Program-made: the position numbers and the translations under genes
The notes under the pieces: generated by a model
Seen by the model: the letters and a program-made list of their open reading frames with translations, nothing else
The model's database searches: none
Told to the model about the DNA's origin: nothing
Origin: CAWGHZ01 sp963775315
GTDB lineage: Bacteria; Pseudomonadota; Alphaproteobacteria; MPNO01; DASWLB01
Direction of reading: 5' to 3'
Length of the DNA stretch: 64,000 nucleotides
NCBI GenBank assembly: GCA_963775315.1
Contig: CAVZIN010000009.1
Location: forward strand, 1-64,000
Shown: in pieces, positions 47,353-55,870 of the stretch
How positions within the stretch are numbered: the first letter of the stretch is position 1
Layout of the letters: the number at the start of each line of letters is the position of its first letter

Positions 47353-47885
47353 TCCCCGCCTCCCTCGACCCCGCCGATCTCGTCGGGCGGGGCGATCACG
47401 ATGCGCCCGCCCGCGAGGTCGATTTCCGGCACCGCCTCGGCCGTGAAGGGCAGCAGGATCGGGCGCGCGTCGGGCCGGGCGATCTCGACCACGTCGCCCG
47501 CGCCGTAGTCGTCGACCGCGGCGACGGTGCCGATCTCGGTGCCGTCGGCCAGCACCGCCCGCAGCCCCACCAGATCGGCATGGTAGTACTCGTCGGGCTC
47601 GGGCTCGGGCAGCACATCGCGCGGCACGTAGAGCCGGACGCCGCGCAGCGCCTCGGCCGCGTCGCGGTCGGCGACACCGGCGATGCGCGCCAGAACGGCG
47701 CCGCCCGCGGTCCCGACGACGGACAGGTCGAAGCGGCGTCCCGCCTCGTCCGTCACCGGGCCGTAGGACGCGACGTCCGTCGGCTCCACCGTGTAGCTCC
47801 TGATCCGCACGATGCCCTTCACTCCATGGGCGCCGGCGACGGCGCCGACGCAGACGCGCCCGCCGCCCTCGCCCGCGTTCGAGTC
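47349..47885 (-). CDS. rimM: Ribosome maturation factor RimM (start codon not visible)
   Basis: A protein of about 178 residues with the RimM N-terminal barrel (RVCVGAVAGAHGVKGIVRI) and PRC-type C-terminal barrel (YYHADLVGLRAV, VVEIARP, ILLPFTAEAVPEID). It assists 30S maturation with S19. No ATG, GTG, TTG or CTG lies in frame between the rpsP stop (47887) and the conserved domain. The codon at the expected start, overlapping the rpsP stop, is AGG (47886-47888). The only upstream in-frame ATG is at 48047, deep inside rpsP. The 5' boundary given is therefore approximate. Confidence 0.85.
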   Translation of the reverse strand, partial: DSNAGEGGGRVCVGAVAGAHGVKGIVRIRSYTVEPTDVASYGPVTDEAGRRFDLSVVGTAGGAVLARIAGVADRDAAEALRGVRLYVPRDVLPEPEPDEYYHADLVGLRAVLADGTEIGTVAAVDDYGAGDVVEIARPDARPILLPFTAEAVPEIDLAGGRIVIAPPDEIGGVEGGGE

Positions 47886-47886
47886 C

Positions 47887-48291
47887 CTAGCCGTTCTGCG
47901 TCTCCGCCGGCGCCTCGGCCGGTGCGGCCGGCGCGGCGGCAGCCGCAGCCTTGGCGCGTGCCTCCTCGGCGGCGGCCATGCGCTCCATCGTGCGCTTGCG
48001 CGGCTTGTCCTGCTTGGTCTGGGCCGGAATCTCGCGTGCGGGCGCAAGGTCCGCCCCGGTCAGGAAGCGCGCCACGCGGTCCGACGGCTGTGCGCCGGAG
48101 GCCAGCCAATGCTTGATCCGCTCGGCGTTCAAAGTCACGCGCTCGGGGTGGTCCTTCGGCACCATCGGGTTGTAGGTGCCGAGCCGCTCGATGAAGCGGC
48201 CGTCGCGGGGGCTCCGCGAATCCGCCACCACAATGCGATAGTAGGGCCGCTTCTTCGCGCCCCCGCGGGACATCCGGATGGTAAGTGACAT
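47887..48291 (-). CDS. rpsP: 30S ribosomal protein S16
   Basis: A 134-residue protein. The S16 core (IRMSRGGAKKRPYYRIVVADSR, LGTYNPM) covers residues 1-80 and a long Ala-rich tail follows, longer than in enterics but usual in alphaproteobacteria. AGGAGGAAG lies upstream of ATG 48291. It follows ffh by 32 bp. Confidence 0.96.
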   Translation of the reverse strand: MSLTIRMSRGGAKKRPYYRIVVADSRSPRDGRFIERLGTYNPMVPKDHPERVTLNAERIKHWLASGAQPSDRVARFLTGADLAPAREIPAQTKQDKPRKRTMERMAAAEEARAKAAAAAAPAAPAEAPAETQNG

Positions 48292-48323
48292 GAGCTTGGT
48301 TCTTCCTCCTGAAAGATCGGTTC

Positions 48324-49676
48324 CTAGCGTTGCGGCAACAGCGCACTGAGCCCGTGCCGCGCGAGTCCCTTCTGGCCCAGCTTCCTCGCCTGCTTCATCA
48401 CGCGGGCCATCTCCATCTGCTGCTTCATCAGCCGGTTGATCTCCTGCACCGTGGTGCCGGAGCCCTCGGCGATGCGGCGCTTGCGCGACGCCTTGATGAT
48501 CTCGGGCTTGCGGCGCTCGATTTTGGTCATCGAGCCGATGATCGCCTCCTGGCGGGCCAGCATCTTCTCGTCGATCTTGGCGTTGGCGAGCTGGGCCTTC
48601 GCCTTGGCGACGCCCGGCAGCAGCCCCATGATCCCGCCCATGCCGCCCATGCGGCGGAGCTGGCGAAGCTGCGAGGCCATGTCGTCGAAATCGAACTGGC
48701 CCTTGGCGAGCTTCGCGGCAAGCTTCTCGGCCTCCTCCTGCTCGATGGTCTCGGCGGCTTTTTCGACCAGCGAGACGACGTCGCCCATGCCGAGGATGCG
48801 CGAGGCGACGCGGTCGGGATGGAACGGCTCGATCGCGTCCAGCTTCTCGCCCACGCCGATCAGCTTGATCGGGCAGCCAGTCACCGCGCGCATGGACAGC
48901 GCCGCGCCGCCGCGCGCGTCGCCGTCGACGCGGGTCAGCACGATGCCCGTCAACCCGACCTGGGCGTTGAACGCCTTGGCGACGTTGACCGCGTCCTGGC
49001 CGGTCATCGCGTCGGCGACCAGCAGCGTCTCGGCCGGCTTCGCGATGTCGCGCACCTGGACGGCCTCGCCCATCAACTCGTCGTCGATGTGGAGCCGGCC
49101 GGCGGTGTCGAGGATCACGGCGTCGTAGCCGCCGCGCTTCGCCTGGTCGAGCGCGCGCGCCGCGATCATCGCCGGCCATTCGCCCGCCACGATGGGCAGC
49201 GTATCGACGCCCGCCTGGCGGCCGAGGATGGCGAGCTGCTCCTGCGCGGCCGGGCGCTGCACGTCGAGCGACGCCATCAGCACCTTCTTCTTGTCGCGCT
49301 CCTTGAGGCGGAGGGCGATCTTGGCCGCCGTCGTCGTCTTGCCCGAGCCCTGCAGCCCGACCATCAGGATCGGCACCGGCGGGGTCGCGCGGAGCGTCAG
49401 CCCGTCGGAATCCTCGCCCAGCATGGCGGCGAGCTCGTCATGGACGATCTTGATGACCATCTGGCCGGGGGAAACCGACCGCAGCACCTCGGCGCCGACC
49501 GCCTTTTCCCGCACCCGGTCGACGAACTCCTTCACCACCTCGAGCGCGACATCGGCCTCGAGCAGCGCCACGCGCACTTCGCGCAGCGCCTCGTTCACGT
49601 CGGACTCGGTAAGGGCGCCGCGCTTGCGCAGCCGGTCGAACACCTCGCCGAGCTTGCCGCTCAGGGACTCGAACAT
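48324..49676 (-). CDS. ffh: Signal recognition particle protein Ffh
   Basis: A 450-residue SRP GTPase that targets membrane proteins co-translationally. It has the N domain, P-loop GLQGSGKTTTAAK, DTAGRL, TRVDGDARGG, and a C-terminal M domain (GMGDVVSLVEKA, GGIMGLLPG). It is the first gene of the ffh-rpsP-rimM-trmD-rplS-leuC-leuD run. Confidence 0.97.
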   Translation of the reverse strand: MFESLSGKLGEVFDRLRKRGALTESDVNEALREVRVALLEADVALEVVKEFVDRVREKAVGAEVLRSVSPGQMVIKIVHDELAAMLGEDSDGLTLRATPPVPILMVGLQGSGKTTTAAKIALRLKERDKKKVLMASLDVQRPAAQEQLAILGRQAGVDTLPIVAGEWPAMIAARALDQAKRGGYDAVILDTAGRLHIDDELMGEAVQVRDIAKPAETLLVADAMTGQDAVNVAKAFNAQVGLTGIVLTRVDGDARGGAALSMRAVTGCPIKLIGVGEKLDAIEPFHPDRVASRILGMGDVVSLVEKAAETIEQEEAEKLAAKLAKGQFDFDDMASQLRQLRRMGGMGGIMGLLPGVAKAKAQLANAKIDEKMLARQEAIIGSMTKIERRKPEIIKASRKRRIAEGSGTTVQEINRLMKQQMEMARVMKQARKLGQKGLARHGLSALLPQR

Positions 49677-49691
49677 GACGGACCTTCCGGA

Positions 49692-49765
49692 TCCTCATCC
49701 TTCGACAGGCCCAGGATGAGGACCAAAACCATTTCCCTCATGGTGAGCCTGTCGAACCATGAGGA
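49692..49765. repeat. Pair of dispersed palindromic units, family D
   Basis: Two related units, 49692-49722 (TCCTCATCC...GGATGAGGA) and 49735-49765 (CCCTCATGG...CCATGAGGA), each palindromic at its ends and sharing a CTTCGACAGGC / GCCTGTCGAA core in opposite orientation. They lie upstream of ffh. The type is widespread in alphaproteobacteria. Confidence 0.75.
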
Positions 49766-49915
49766 CCGCAAGAACGCCCAAACGCGAACGGCGCCGGTGC
49801 GCGCAACGCGCGGACCGGCGGACACCCTCGGGCGCTACAAACGGCCGAATGCCTTGGGTGGCCGGAACCTAGGCGGCACCGCCCGGCAAGTCAAGCCGGG
49901 CGGGCGCCGGTTCGG

Positions 49916-50908
49916 TCAGCGGCGCCGGCGGAAGAAGCCGGCGAAGACGGTGTTCTCGTCGCGGTGGCGGCCGCCATTGCCCGCCGCCCACCAAGCCCCC
50001 GCGGCCCCGACCAGCAGCGAGGCGGCGGTCACGAACCCGGCGATCACCCCGGCCTGGCGCGTCTGGTCGGCCGCGTGGCGGGCCTCGGCCAGGACCTCGG
50101 TCACGCGGCGGTCGGCCTGGGCCTCGGGCATGCCGGTGCGCTCGGCCACCAGCCGCACGATATAGGCCCGGTCGCCATTCGACAGGTTGCCCTGCAAGGT
50201 GGTGGACGCCAGGATGCGGCCGACCTCCTGCTTGGATTCGCGGAGTTCGGCCGGGTTCGTAGCGGCGCCCGGAGCCCCACCGGTCGCCCCGGTCCCGCCG
50301 GAGGAAGCGGCCGGGGGCGCCGCGCCGCCGGGAGCTGCCGGGGTTGCGTTCGCCGCCGCGCCGCCGGGCGCGGCCGGACCCGCGGGGCGGAACAGCGAGT
50401 CGACGGCGAGACCGACCGGGCCGGTGCCGCCGAACCGGTCGCCGGAGCCTGAGGCGGCCGCCGCGGCGCCCGCGACAGCCCCCGTGCGGGCCAGGCCGGA
50501 GATGCCGGACGCCGTGAGCAGGGCGGCAATCAGCACGCCCAGCGCCCAGACCATCAGCCCATGGGCGCCGTCGCGCACCTCGACCTCGTGCGGCGTGGCG
50601 TCGCCGATGGTGCGCCGCATACGTCCGGCCAGATAGCCGCCGGCCATGAAGCTGGAGACGATGACCCACACCATCCAGAGCGCAATGGCGATAAGGATCA
50701 TGTTGCGCGAGACGCCCTCGCCCCGATAGGGCGAGGCGACCGAAAGCCCGATCGCCGCCCCGAACGACAGCAGCACGAACGAGATCGCGGCGGCCAGCAC
50801 CGCGCCCGCGATGATCGCGCCCCAATCGAGATGGGAGATGCCGCTGCCCGGCCGGGTCACGGCGGCAGTGTCGATATTGCTGTCCGCATAGGGCCGACTG
50901 GTGGCCAT
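49916..50908 (-). CDS. Predicted membrane protein of unknown function
   Basis: A 330-residue protein. Hydrophobic segments occur at about residues 28-58 (IIAGAVLAAAISFVLLSFGAA), 68-90 and 118-138; a long Gly/Ala/Pro-rich linker follows (about 160-215), then a helical stretch and a last membrane segment (VTAASLLVGAAGAWWAAG). An Arg-rich tail ends it. Similar proteins I recall are annotated only as hypothetical. GAAGGA before ATG 50908 supports that start. Confidence 0.75.
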   Translation of the reverse strand: MATSRPYADSNIDTAAVTRPGSGISHLDWGAIIAGAVLAAAISFVLLSFGAAIGLSVASPYRGEGVSRNMILIAIALWMVWVIVSSFMAGGYLAGRMRRTIGDATPHEVEVRDGAHGLMVWALGVLIAALLTASGISGLARTGAVAGAAAAASGSGDRFGGTGPVGLAVDSLFRPAGPAAPGGAAANATPAAPGGAAPPAASSGGTGATGGAPGAATNPAELRESKQEVGRILASTTLQGNLSNGDRAYIVRLVAERTGMPEAQADRRVTEVLAEARHAADQTRQAGVIAGFVTAASLLVGAAGAWWAAGNGGRHRDENTVFAGFFRRRR

Positions 50909-50980
50909 GGCAGATCCTTCCTTCACGCCGCCGGCCGCCGCTTCATCGCGACGGAAGCCGGTGCCGGCGCGCGATGCGCG

Positions 50981-51055
50981 TTAGTGCAGGCCGAAGAACG
51001 ACAGGACGGCCATGATCACGACGATCAGGCCGATGAGATAGATGATACCGTCCAT
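50981..51055 (-). CDS. 24-residue membrane microprotein
   Basis: A very short gene of 24 codons plus TAA. It is almost wholly hydrophobic (starts MDGIIYLIGLIVVIM, ends FFGLH), predicting a single membrane helix. GAGGGGA lies about 10 bases upstream of ATG 51055. I recall near-identical short proteins in other alphaproteobacteria, without known function. It lies 72 bp upstream of the preceding membrane protein gene on the same strand. Confidence 0.65.
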   Translation of the reverse strand: MDGIIYLIGLIVVIMAVLSFFGLH

Positions 51056-51139
51056 GGGAATGTCCCCTCGCCAGAGCATCATCTAGAACCGCGCGCGGCG
51101 CGTTTCGTTCCACAGCGGCCCTGGAGCAAAACCAGGGCG

Positions 51140-51820
51140 CTACCCCTTCCCCGCCTTTGCGGCCAGCCTGAGGTCGGCGACGAAGCGCCGGTACTCGGCG
51201 TCGAACTTCGACCGGTCCGGCATCCTGAGCAGCGCAGACGGGTGGACGGTGGCGGTCACGCAGGTGGCGAGGCCGGAGGGGAGGGCCCTGCTACGGTCGC
51301 GCGTCACCCGGACGGACGGGCCGAGCACCGCCTTCGCCGCGGTCGCGCCGAGGCAGACGATGGCATCGGGCGCAATCCGGTCGATTTCGGCCTGGAGCCA
51401 GGGGGCGCAGGCCTCGATCTGGATGGCGCTGGGCTTGTTGTGGATGCGCTTCTTACCGCGCACGATCCACTTGAAGTGCTTCACCGCGTTGGTGACGTAG
51501 ACGCGGCTTCGGTCGATGCCGGCGTCGGCCAGCGCCTTGTCGAGCAGCTTTCCGGCCGGGCCGACGAAGGGGCGTCCGGCGAGGTCCTCGGCGTCGCCCG
51601 GTTGCTCGCCGATCAAAACGATCCGCGCGTCCTTCGGCCCCTCGCCGAACACGGTCTGGGTCGCGCGGGCATGGAGGTCGCAGGCGGTGCAGCCGGCCGC
51701 CGCGCGGGCGAGGCCTGGAAGCCCGGCGCGCGGGCTGACGAAGCGCTGAGCCGTGTCGTCCGGATCGCCCTTCAGCGCCGCGACGCGCGCCCTCTCGCCC
51801 GGTTCCGCCCGCTTCGCCAT
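51140..51820 (-). CDS. udgX: UdgX-type uracil-DNA glycosylase
   Basis: A 226-residue member of the uracil-DNA glycosylase superfamily with an iron-sulfur cluster (Cys44, Cys47, Cys137 and Cys187 are candidate ligands). GEQPGD (71-76) and HPSA (193-196) are the active-site motifs. The loop KKRIH (123-127) is diagnostic of UdgX, whose His becomes covalently linked to the abasic site after uracil removal. The start at ATG 51820 is by homology; the upstream site is weak. The frame is open further upstream. Confidence 0.88.
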   Translation of the reverse strand: MAKRAEPGERARVAALKGDPDDTAQRFVSPRAGLPGLARAAAGCTACDLHARATQTVFGEGPKDARIVLIGEQPGDAEDLAGRPFVGPAGKLLDKALADAGIDRSRVYVTNAVKHFKWIVRGKKRIHNKPSAIQIEACAPWLQAEIDRIAPDAIVCLGATAAKAVLGPSVRVTRDRSRALPSGLATCVTATVHPSALLRMPDRSKFDAEYRRFVADLRLAAKAGKG

Positions 51821-51857
51821 GGAGACGCAACGGGCGGCGGCCCGCCCGGTTCCGCGG

Positions 51858-52106
51858 TCACGGATGCGGGTCGTCCGGCCCCTCGTGGTGGCTCGCCGCC
51901 TCATCGCGGCCGGAGCGGTTGGAATAGAAGATCAGCGCCATCAGCCCGATGGCGAGCGCGAAGGAGAACAGCACCCCCGCGGCCATCGCGACGATGCCGT
52001 AGGTGGACATCCCGGTCGTCGCGAGCCCGCCCGCCCAGGCGAAGAGGGCGAGCCCGACCGCGATCACGACGACGCAGCCGACGAGGTAGAGGATCATCCG
52101 GCGCAT
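51858..52106 (-). CDS. Small two-helix membrane protein
   Basis: An 82-residue protein with two or three hydrophobic segments (YLVGCVVVIAVGLALFAWAGG; GIVAMAAGVLFSFALAIGLMALIFYSN) and an acidic, His-rich cytoplasmic tail. No family recognised. GAGGCG lies before ATG 52106; an internal ATG at 52094 is possible. It follows the periplasmic-binding-like gene by 14 bp on the same strand. Confidence 0.7.
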   Translation of the reverse strand: MRRMILYLVGCVVVIAVGLALFAWAGGLATTGMSTYGIVAMAAGVLFSFALAIGLMALIFYSNRSGRDEAASHHEGPDDPHP

Positions 52107-52120
52107 GGTGCGCCTCGCGT

Positions 52121-53095
52121 TTAGACCTTCAGGAACAGATCGTCGAGCTTCTTGGGCGCGGCGATGAAGTGCTGGTCCACCATATAGCGCATCAGCGTGT
52201 CGAGCGTGGCGCGGTTGGCATCGAGCCCCATCGGCCACGGGTCGCCGCCGAATAGCGTCTCGATCTCGTCGAGCTCGTCGTCGATCCAGGGCGTCATGTA
52301 GCGGATCGATCCCGGCACCTTCATCTTGGCGAGCGCCCAATCCTTGGCCGCGCCAAACGCGTGGTAGAGCGAGTCCGCAACCCAGCGGTTCCGCTCCCAC
52401 ACGTCGCGGCGGATCACCACGTTGTGCATGATCGGGAACACGCCCGAGCGCTCGAAGAACGCGCGGTCGACGGCGCGCGCGTCGGGGAACAAGCGCACCA
52501 CGTCCGGGTTCCGGCCGAAGCTCGACGGGATGTTGGCGCCGATCAGCGCGTCGATCTCGCCCGCCGCGATCATGCCGGAAAGCGTCTTGCCCTCGGGCGT
52601 CGGCGTCACCTTCTGCTCCGCGAGCAGCCCGCGCACCGTCGTGCCGCGCGGGCCGCCGGGCTCGTACACCCCGCCCTGCACCCACTCGATGGCCGCAAGA
52701 TCGACGCCATGGTCCTCGGCGAGGATGCCGCGCTGCCAGATGGCCGCCGTCTGGCTCCAGGACGGCACGCCCACGCGCCGCCCCTCCAGGTCCTTGGGTC
52801 CCGTAATGCCGGCCTTGCGGTTGACGAAAATGTAGGAGCGGCGGAACACCTTGGACGGGAACACCGGCAGTGCGACGAACGGGTAGTCCGGCCCGTCGGC
52901 GAGCTGGAAATGGCGCGAGACGCCCATCTCGGACGAATCGAACGCGCGCTCGCCGATCATCCGGTCGAAGATGTCGGGCGGGTGGTCGAATTCGAGGTAG
53001 TTGAGGTCGATGCCCTTGGGCCGGACCGTGCCGGCCCAGAGCGCCATCGTGCGGTCGTAGAGCACGCCAGCATAGGTCATCGGCAGGTTGGACAT
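52121..53095 (-). CDS. Type 2 periplasmic-binding-fold protein (4,5-dihydroxyphthalate decarboxylase-like)
   Basis: A 324-residue protein without a signal peptide. It shows YDRTMALWAGTVRPKGIDL, FRRSYIFVNRKAGI, GRRVGVPSWSQTA and PIMHNVVIRRDVW. This resembles Pht5-like 4,5-dihydroxyphthalate decarboxylases, a cytosolic branch of the solute-binding fold, so an enzymatic or sensory role is more likely than transport. It lies downstream of pyrE on the same strand (19-bp gap). Confidence 0.78.
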   Translation of the reverse strand: MSNLPMTYAGVLYDRTMALWAGTVRPKGIDLNYLEFDHPPDIFDRMIGERAFDSSEMGVSRHFQLADGPDYPFVALPVFPSKVFRRSYIFVNRKAGITGPKDLEGRRVGVPSWSQTAAIWQRGILAEDHGVDLAAIEWVQGGVYEPGGPRGTTVRGLLAEQKVTPTPEGKTLSGMIAAGEIDALIGANIPSSFGRNPDVVRLFPDARAVDRAFFERSGVFPIMHNVVIRRDVWERNRWVADSLYHAFGAAKDWALAKMKVPGSIRYMTPWIDDELDEIETLFGGDPWPMGLDANRATLDTLMRYMVDQHFIAAPKKLDDLFLKV

Positions 53096-53114
53096 GCGGC
53101 CTCCGCGTAGCCGG

Positions 53115-53687
53115 TCAGGCGAAATCGTCGCGCTGGAACAAAGAGACGAGGCGGATGCCCTCTTTCGACAGGTTGTCCGCCGCCCCTTCCTGGCGGTCGA
53201 GCACCGACAGGATCGTGTCCACGCTGGCGCCGAATTCGCGCACCGCGGCGACCGCCTTCATCGACGAGCCGCCGGTGGTGGTGACGTCCTCGAGCACGAC
53301 GGCTTTCATGCCGGGGGCGAGGTTGCCTTCGAGCAGCTTCTCGGTGCCGCGCTCCTTCGGCTCTTTGCGCACGAAGAACGCGGCGAGCGGCTTCGCGCCG
53401 TAGGAATGGCTCAGCGTGCAGACCGACGCGGCGATCGGCACCGCGCCCATGGCGAGCCCGCCGACCGCGTCGACCTCCATCTCCGCCAGCACGTCGAGCA
53501 TCAGACGCGCGACGAGATAGCTGCCCTCCGGGTCCATCAAAGCGGGCTTCATATCGAAATACCAGGTCGAGGTCGCGCCAGAGGCGAGCTTGAACTGGCC
53601 GCGCTTCATGCAGCGCGCGCCCACGATCGCCTTGAGGCGGGCGCGCGCTTCCGCGGCGGCGACGATCTTTGCCGGGACGTCGTTCAC
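53115..53687 (-). CDS. pyrE: Orotate phosphoribosyltransferase
   Basis: A 190-residue enzyme forming OMP from orotate and PRPP. The PRPP motif VVLEDVTTTGGSSM is clear, with FDMKPALMDPEGSYLVA and AAFFVRKEPKERGTEKLLEG upstream. Start GTG 53687 overlaps the aldolase-gene stop (GTGA), so the two are coupled. Confidence 0.93.
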   Translation of the reverse strand: MNDVPAKIVAAAEARARLKAIVGARCMKRGQFKLASGATSTWYFDMKPALMDPEGSYLVARLMLDVLAEMEVDAVGGLAMGAVPIAASVCTLSHSYGAKPLAAFFVRKEPKERGTEKLLEGNLAPGMKAVVLEDVTTTGGSSMKAVAAVREFGASVDTILSVLDRQEGAADNLSKEGIRLVSLFQRDDFA

Positions 53688-54436
53688 GCGAAATATTCCG
53701 GCTTCTCGCGGCGGAGGCAGCGGCACTCGTAGTCCCAGATGCCCATGACCGCCATGTCGGAATTGTTGAAGTCGTGCGCGCCCTTGACCTCTTCCGCCGA
53801 GCCCATGAGCTTGAGGGTGCCGGCCGCCATCGCCATGAGCTGCACCCGCGCCGACCGCTCGGCCTCCATGATCGAGACCACCGTATGCGGCACGTTGCGG
53901 CCCGCGATCAACACGCCGTGGTGCTGCAGCATCAGCGACATCTTGCTGCCGAGCGCCTTCAGCATCACCTCGCCCTGCTCGGGCACGCGGTGGACGTTGT
54001 CGTAGTCTTCGATCAGCGCCATGTCGTCGGCGAAGCGGCAGGCGGTCCGCTCGTAGGGGCGGATCACCTCGCCGATCGCGCCGAGCGCGATGCAGTGGTC
54101 GCCATGGTGGTGGGAGATCGCCATCACGTCCGGCCGCGCGTCGTAGATGATGCCGTGGATGCGCATGGTCGGGTTGATCTTGGCGTCGCCGTCCAGGACG
54201 TTGCACTCGTAGTCGCACTCGTAGATGTCGTCGAGCGTGACCTCGTCGAAGCTGACGCCCAGCGGATAGGAGTAGAACGTGTCGCTGCCTGGCGCGCGCC
54301 CGGTGAGGTGGCCGAGCAGCCCGAGCCCGAGCCCATGCCGGCCGAGCATGTGGTAGCCGTACATCATCTCGCGCTTGATGCGGAGCGCGGCCTCGGTGTT
54401 GCGCACGCGGGGCGGGGCGACGGCGGTATCGGGCAT
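53684..54436 (-). CDS. Class II aldolase/adducin-family protein
   Basis: A 250-residue zinc-dependent aldolase-fold protein. Likely metal ligands lie in SHHHGDHC and LQHHGVLIAG. Members act on phosphorylated sugars or related hydroxy compounds; this one lacks a recognisable neighbour for a specific pathway. GGAGGAAT precedes ATG 54436. It overlaps pyrE by four bases. Confidence 0.85.
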   Translation of the reverse strand: MPDTAVAPPRVRNTEAALRIKREMMYGYHMLGRHGLGLGLLGHLTGRAPGSDTFYSYPLGVSFDEVTLDDIYECDYECNVLDGDAKINPTMRIHGIIYDARPDVMAISHHHGDHCIALGAIGEVIRPYERTACRFADDMALIEDYDNVHRVPEQGEVMLKALGSKMSLMLQHHGVLIAGRNVPHTVVSIMEAERSARVQLMAMAAGTLKLMGSAEEVKGAHDFNNSDMAVMGIWDYECRCLRREKPEYFA

Positions 54437-54465
54437 GGGAATTCCTCCGGAGACTTGCCGGCCGC

Positions 54466-55557
54466 TTATAGCACGCGGGCCACGACCGAGACATAGCCGG
54501 CGACCGGCTTGCCGTACTCGGTGCGGAGCGTCGCCTCGCGCCCCGCGCGCTCGGATAGCCCCGCGTCCCGCGCCGCCGTGCGCAGCCAGCCGGCGCTGTG
54601 GGCGTAGCGCCCGGCGCCGCCGAGCCGCCAGCCGTGCCCCTCGCGCGCCTCGACGGTGAAGGCGAGATGGCCGCCCGGCCGCAGCACCTGTGCAACCGCG
54701 GCGAACACGGGCGCGAGGTCGCCGATATAGCAGAACACGTCGGCAGCGAGCGCGAGGTCGAACGAAGCCCCCAGCCCCGCCAGCGAGGATGCGATCTCGC
54801 CCTCGACCAGAGAATCGTAGATGCCGCGCGCGCGGGCGCGCTCCAGCATCGCGGGCGAGAGGTCGATCCCGTGAAGCCGCCGCGCGATGGGCTTGAAGCG
54901 GATGCCCGCGAGGCCGGTGCCGCAGCCGAGATCGAGGATGTCGAGCGGACCGGGCGCCGGCCCCAGCACGCCCGTCACCGCGTCCCACAGCAGCTCGGGC
55001 CCGCGATAGGACAGGTCGTCGACCAGGCTCCGGTCGTAGTCGGCGGCGTAGCGGTCGAAATGGCTGACGACGTAGCGGTCAGGCGCGCGCGGCGGCGGGA
55101 CCGCACCGCCCAGCGCGGCGATCATGTGGGTCGCCTCGGCGCTGCCCGGCCGGAGCGCGAGATAGCGCCGGTAGCCCGCCAGCGCCCGGGCGCGCCGTCC
55201 CTCGGTGTGGAGCGCCTCGGCAAGATGCCACACCGCCTCGGCGAGGTCCGGAACGAGGGCGAGCGCCCGTTCGTAGCTGGCGATCGCGGCCTCGGTCTTG
55301 CCGTAGCTCGCGGCCGCCTTGCCGACCGCCATCAGGTTCTCGGCCTCGAGCCGCAGCGCTTCGTCCTCGGCGCGGCTGGCGGCAACCTCCTCGCCCGCCG
55401 CCCGCAGGAGCCGCGCGAGCCCGCGCCGGGCGGCGACGTGGCCGGGCGCGGCGTCGAGCAGCCTGCGGAAGGCTGCGACCGCCTCGGCGGTGCGGCCCGC
55501 CTCGGCCAGCGCCTGGGCATCGTCGAACAGCCGGGCGAGCGCCGCCGGGTCGGTCAT
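54466..55557 (-). CDS. TPR-containing SAM-dependent methyltransferase
   Basis: A 363-residue two-part protein. Residues 1-150 form tetratricopeptide-like repeats (AVAAFRRLLDAAP, AIASYERALALVP, ALAGYRRYLALRP). Residues 160-363 form a Class I methyltransferase with the SAM loop DLGCGTG (209-215) and GGHLAFTVEA. The TPR part could bind a protein or peptide substrate. It starts 15 bp after the stop of the second of two small paralogous peptide genes, so it may modify them; that is inference. Confidence 0.85.
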   Translation of the reverse strand: MTDPAALARLFDDAQALAEAGRTAEAVAAFRRLLDAAPGHVAARRGLARLLRAAGEEVAASRAEDEALRLEAENLMAVGKAAASYGKTEAAIASYERALALVPDLAEAVWHLAEALHTEGRRARALAGYRRYLALRPGSAEATHMIAALGGAVPPPRAPDRYVVSHFDRYAADYDRSLVDDLSYRGPELLWDAVTGVLGPAPGPLDILDLGCGTGLAGIRFKPIARRLHGIDLSPAMLERARARGIYDSLVEGEIASSLAGLGASFDLALAADVFCYIGDLAPVFAAVAQVLRPGGHLAFTVEAREGHGWRLGGAGRYAHSAGWLRTAARDAGLSERAGREATLRTEYGKPVAGYVSVVARVL

Positions 55558-55572
55558 GCGGGGCGGCGGGCC

Positions 55573-55776
55573 CTAGTCGGGCGGGCAGCCCGAGCCGCCC
55601 TTCTTGCCCTTTCCCGGCTGGCAGGGCGTCGGCGAGACGGCGGCATTGGCGCTGCGGTCGAGATGAACGACGGTCGGGGCGACATAGGCGATGCCGGCGC
55701 CGAGGCCGAGCCGGGCCAGGGCGCGGCGGCGCGCAAGGTCAGGCCGGTCGGATGCGCTATCGCGCGGGCGTGCCAT
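55573..55776 (-). CDS. Small Tat-like peptide, paralogue B
   Basis: A 67-residue protein. A basic RRR (16-18) precedes a hydrophobic stretch (ALARLGLGAGIAYVAPTVVH), then DRSANA, a first Cys (52) in PTPC, a Gly/Lys-rich linker and a second Cys (64) in the end CPPD. The twin-arginine-like start suggests export or membrane insertion. It shares nearly the whole pattern with the neighbour at 55871-56086, so the two arose by tandem duplication. GGAAGG is upstream of ATG 55776. Function is unknown. Confidence 0.75.
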   Translation of the reverse strand: MARPRDSASDRPDLARRRALARLGLGAGIAYVAPTVVHLDRSANAAVSPTPCQPGKGKKGGSGCPPD

Positions 55777-55870
55777 GGCGGAACCTTCCCGGTGGGCCGC
55801 GGCGGCCCGCATTGCTGGGACAGATGGCGCGATCCCATCCGTCAGTAAAGCCCCCTCCCCGCTTTGGGGG

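Noticed and set aside
53115..54695. One long frame covering pyrE and upstream DNA to 54695
   Set aside because: The upstream part is a shadow of the aldolase gene; GTG 53687 is the natural pyrE start and overlaps the aldolase stop.
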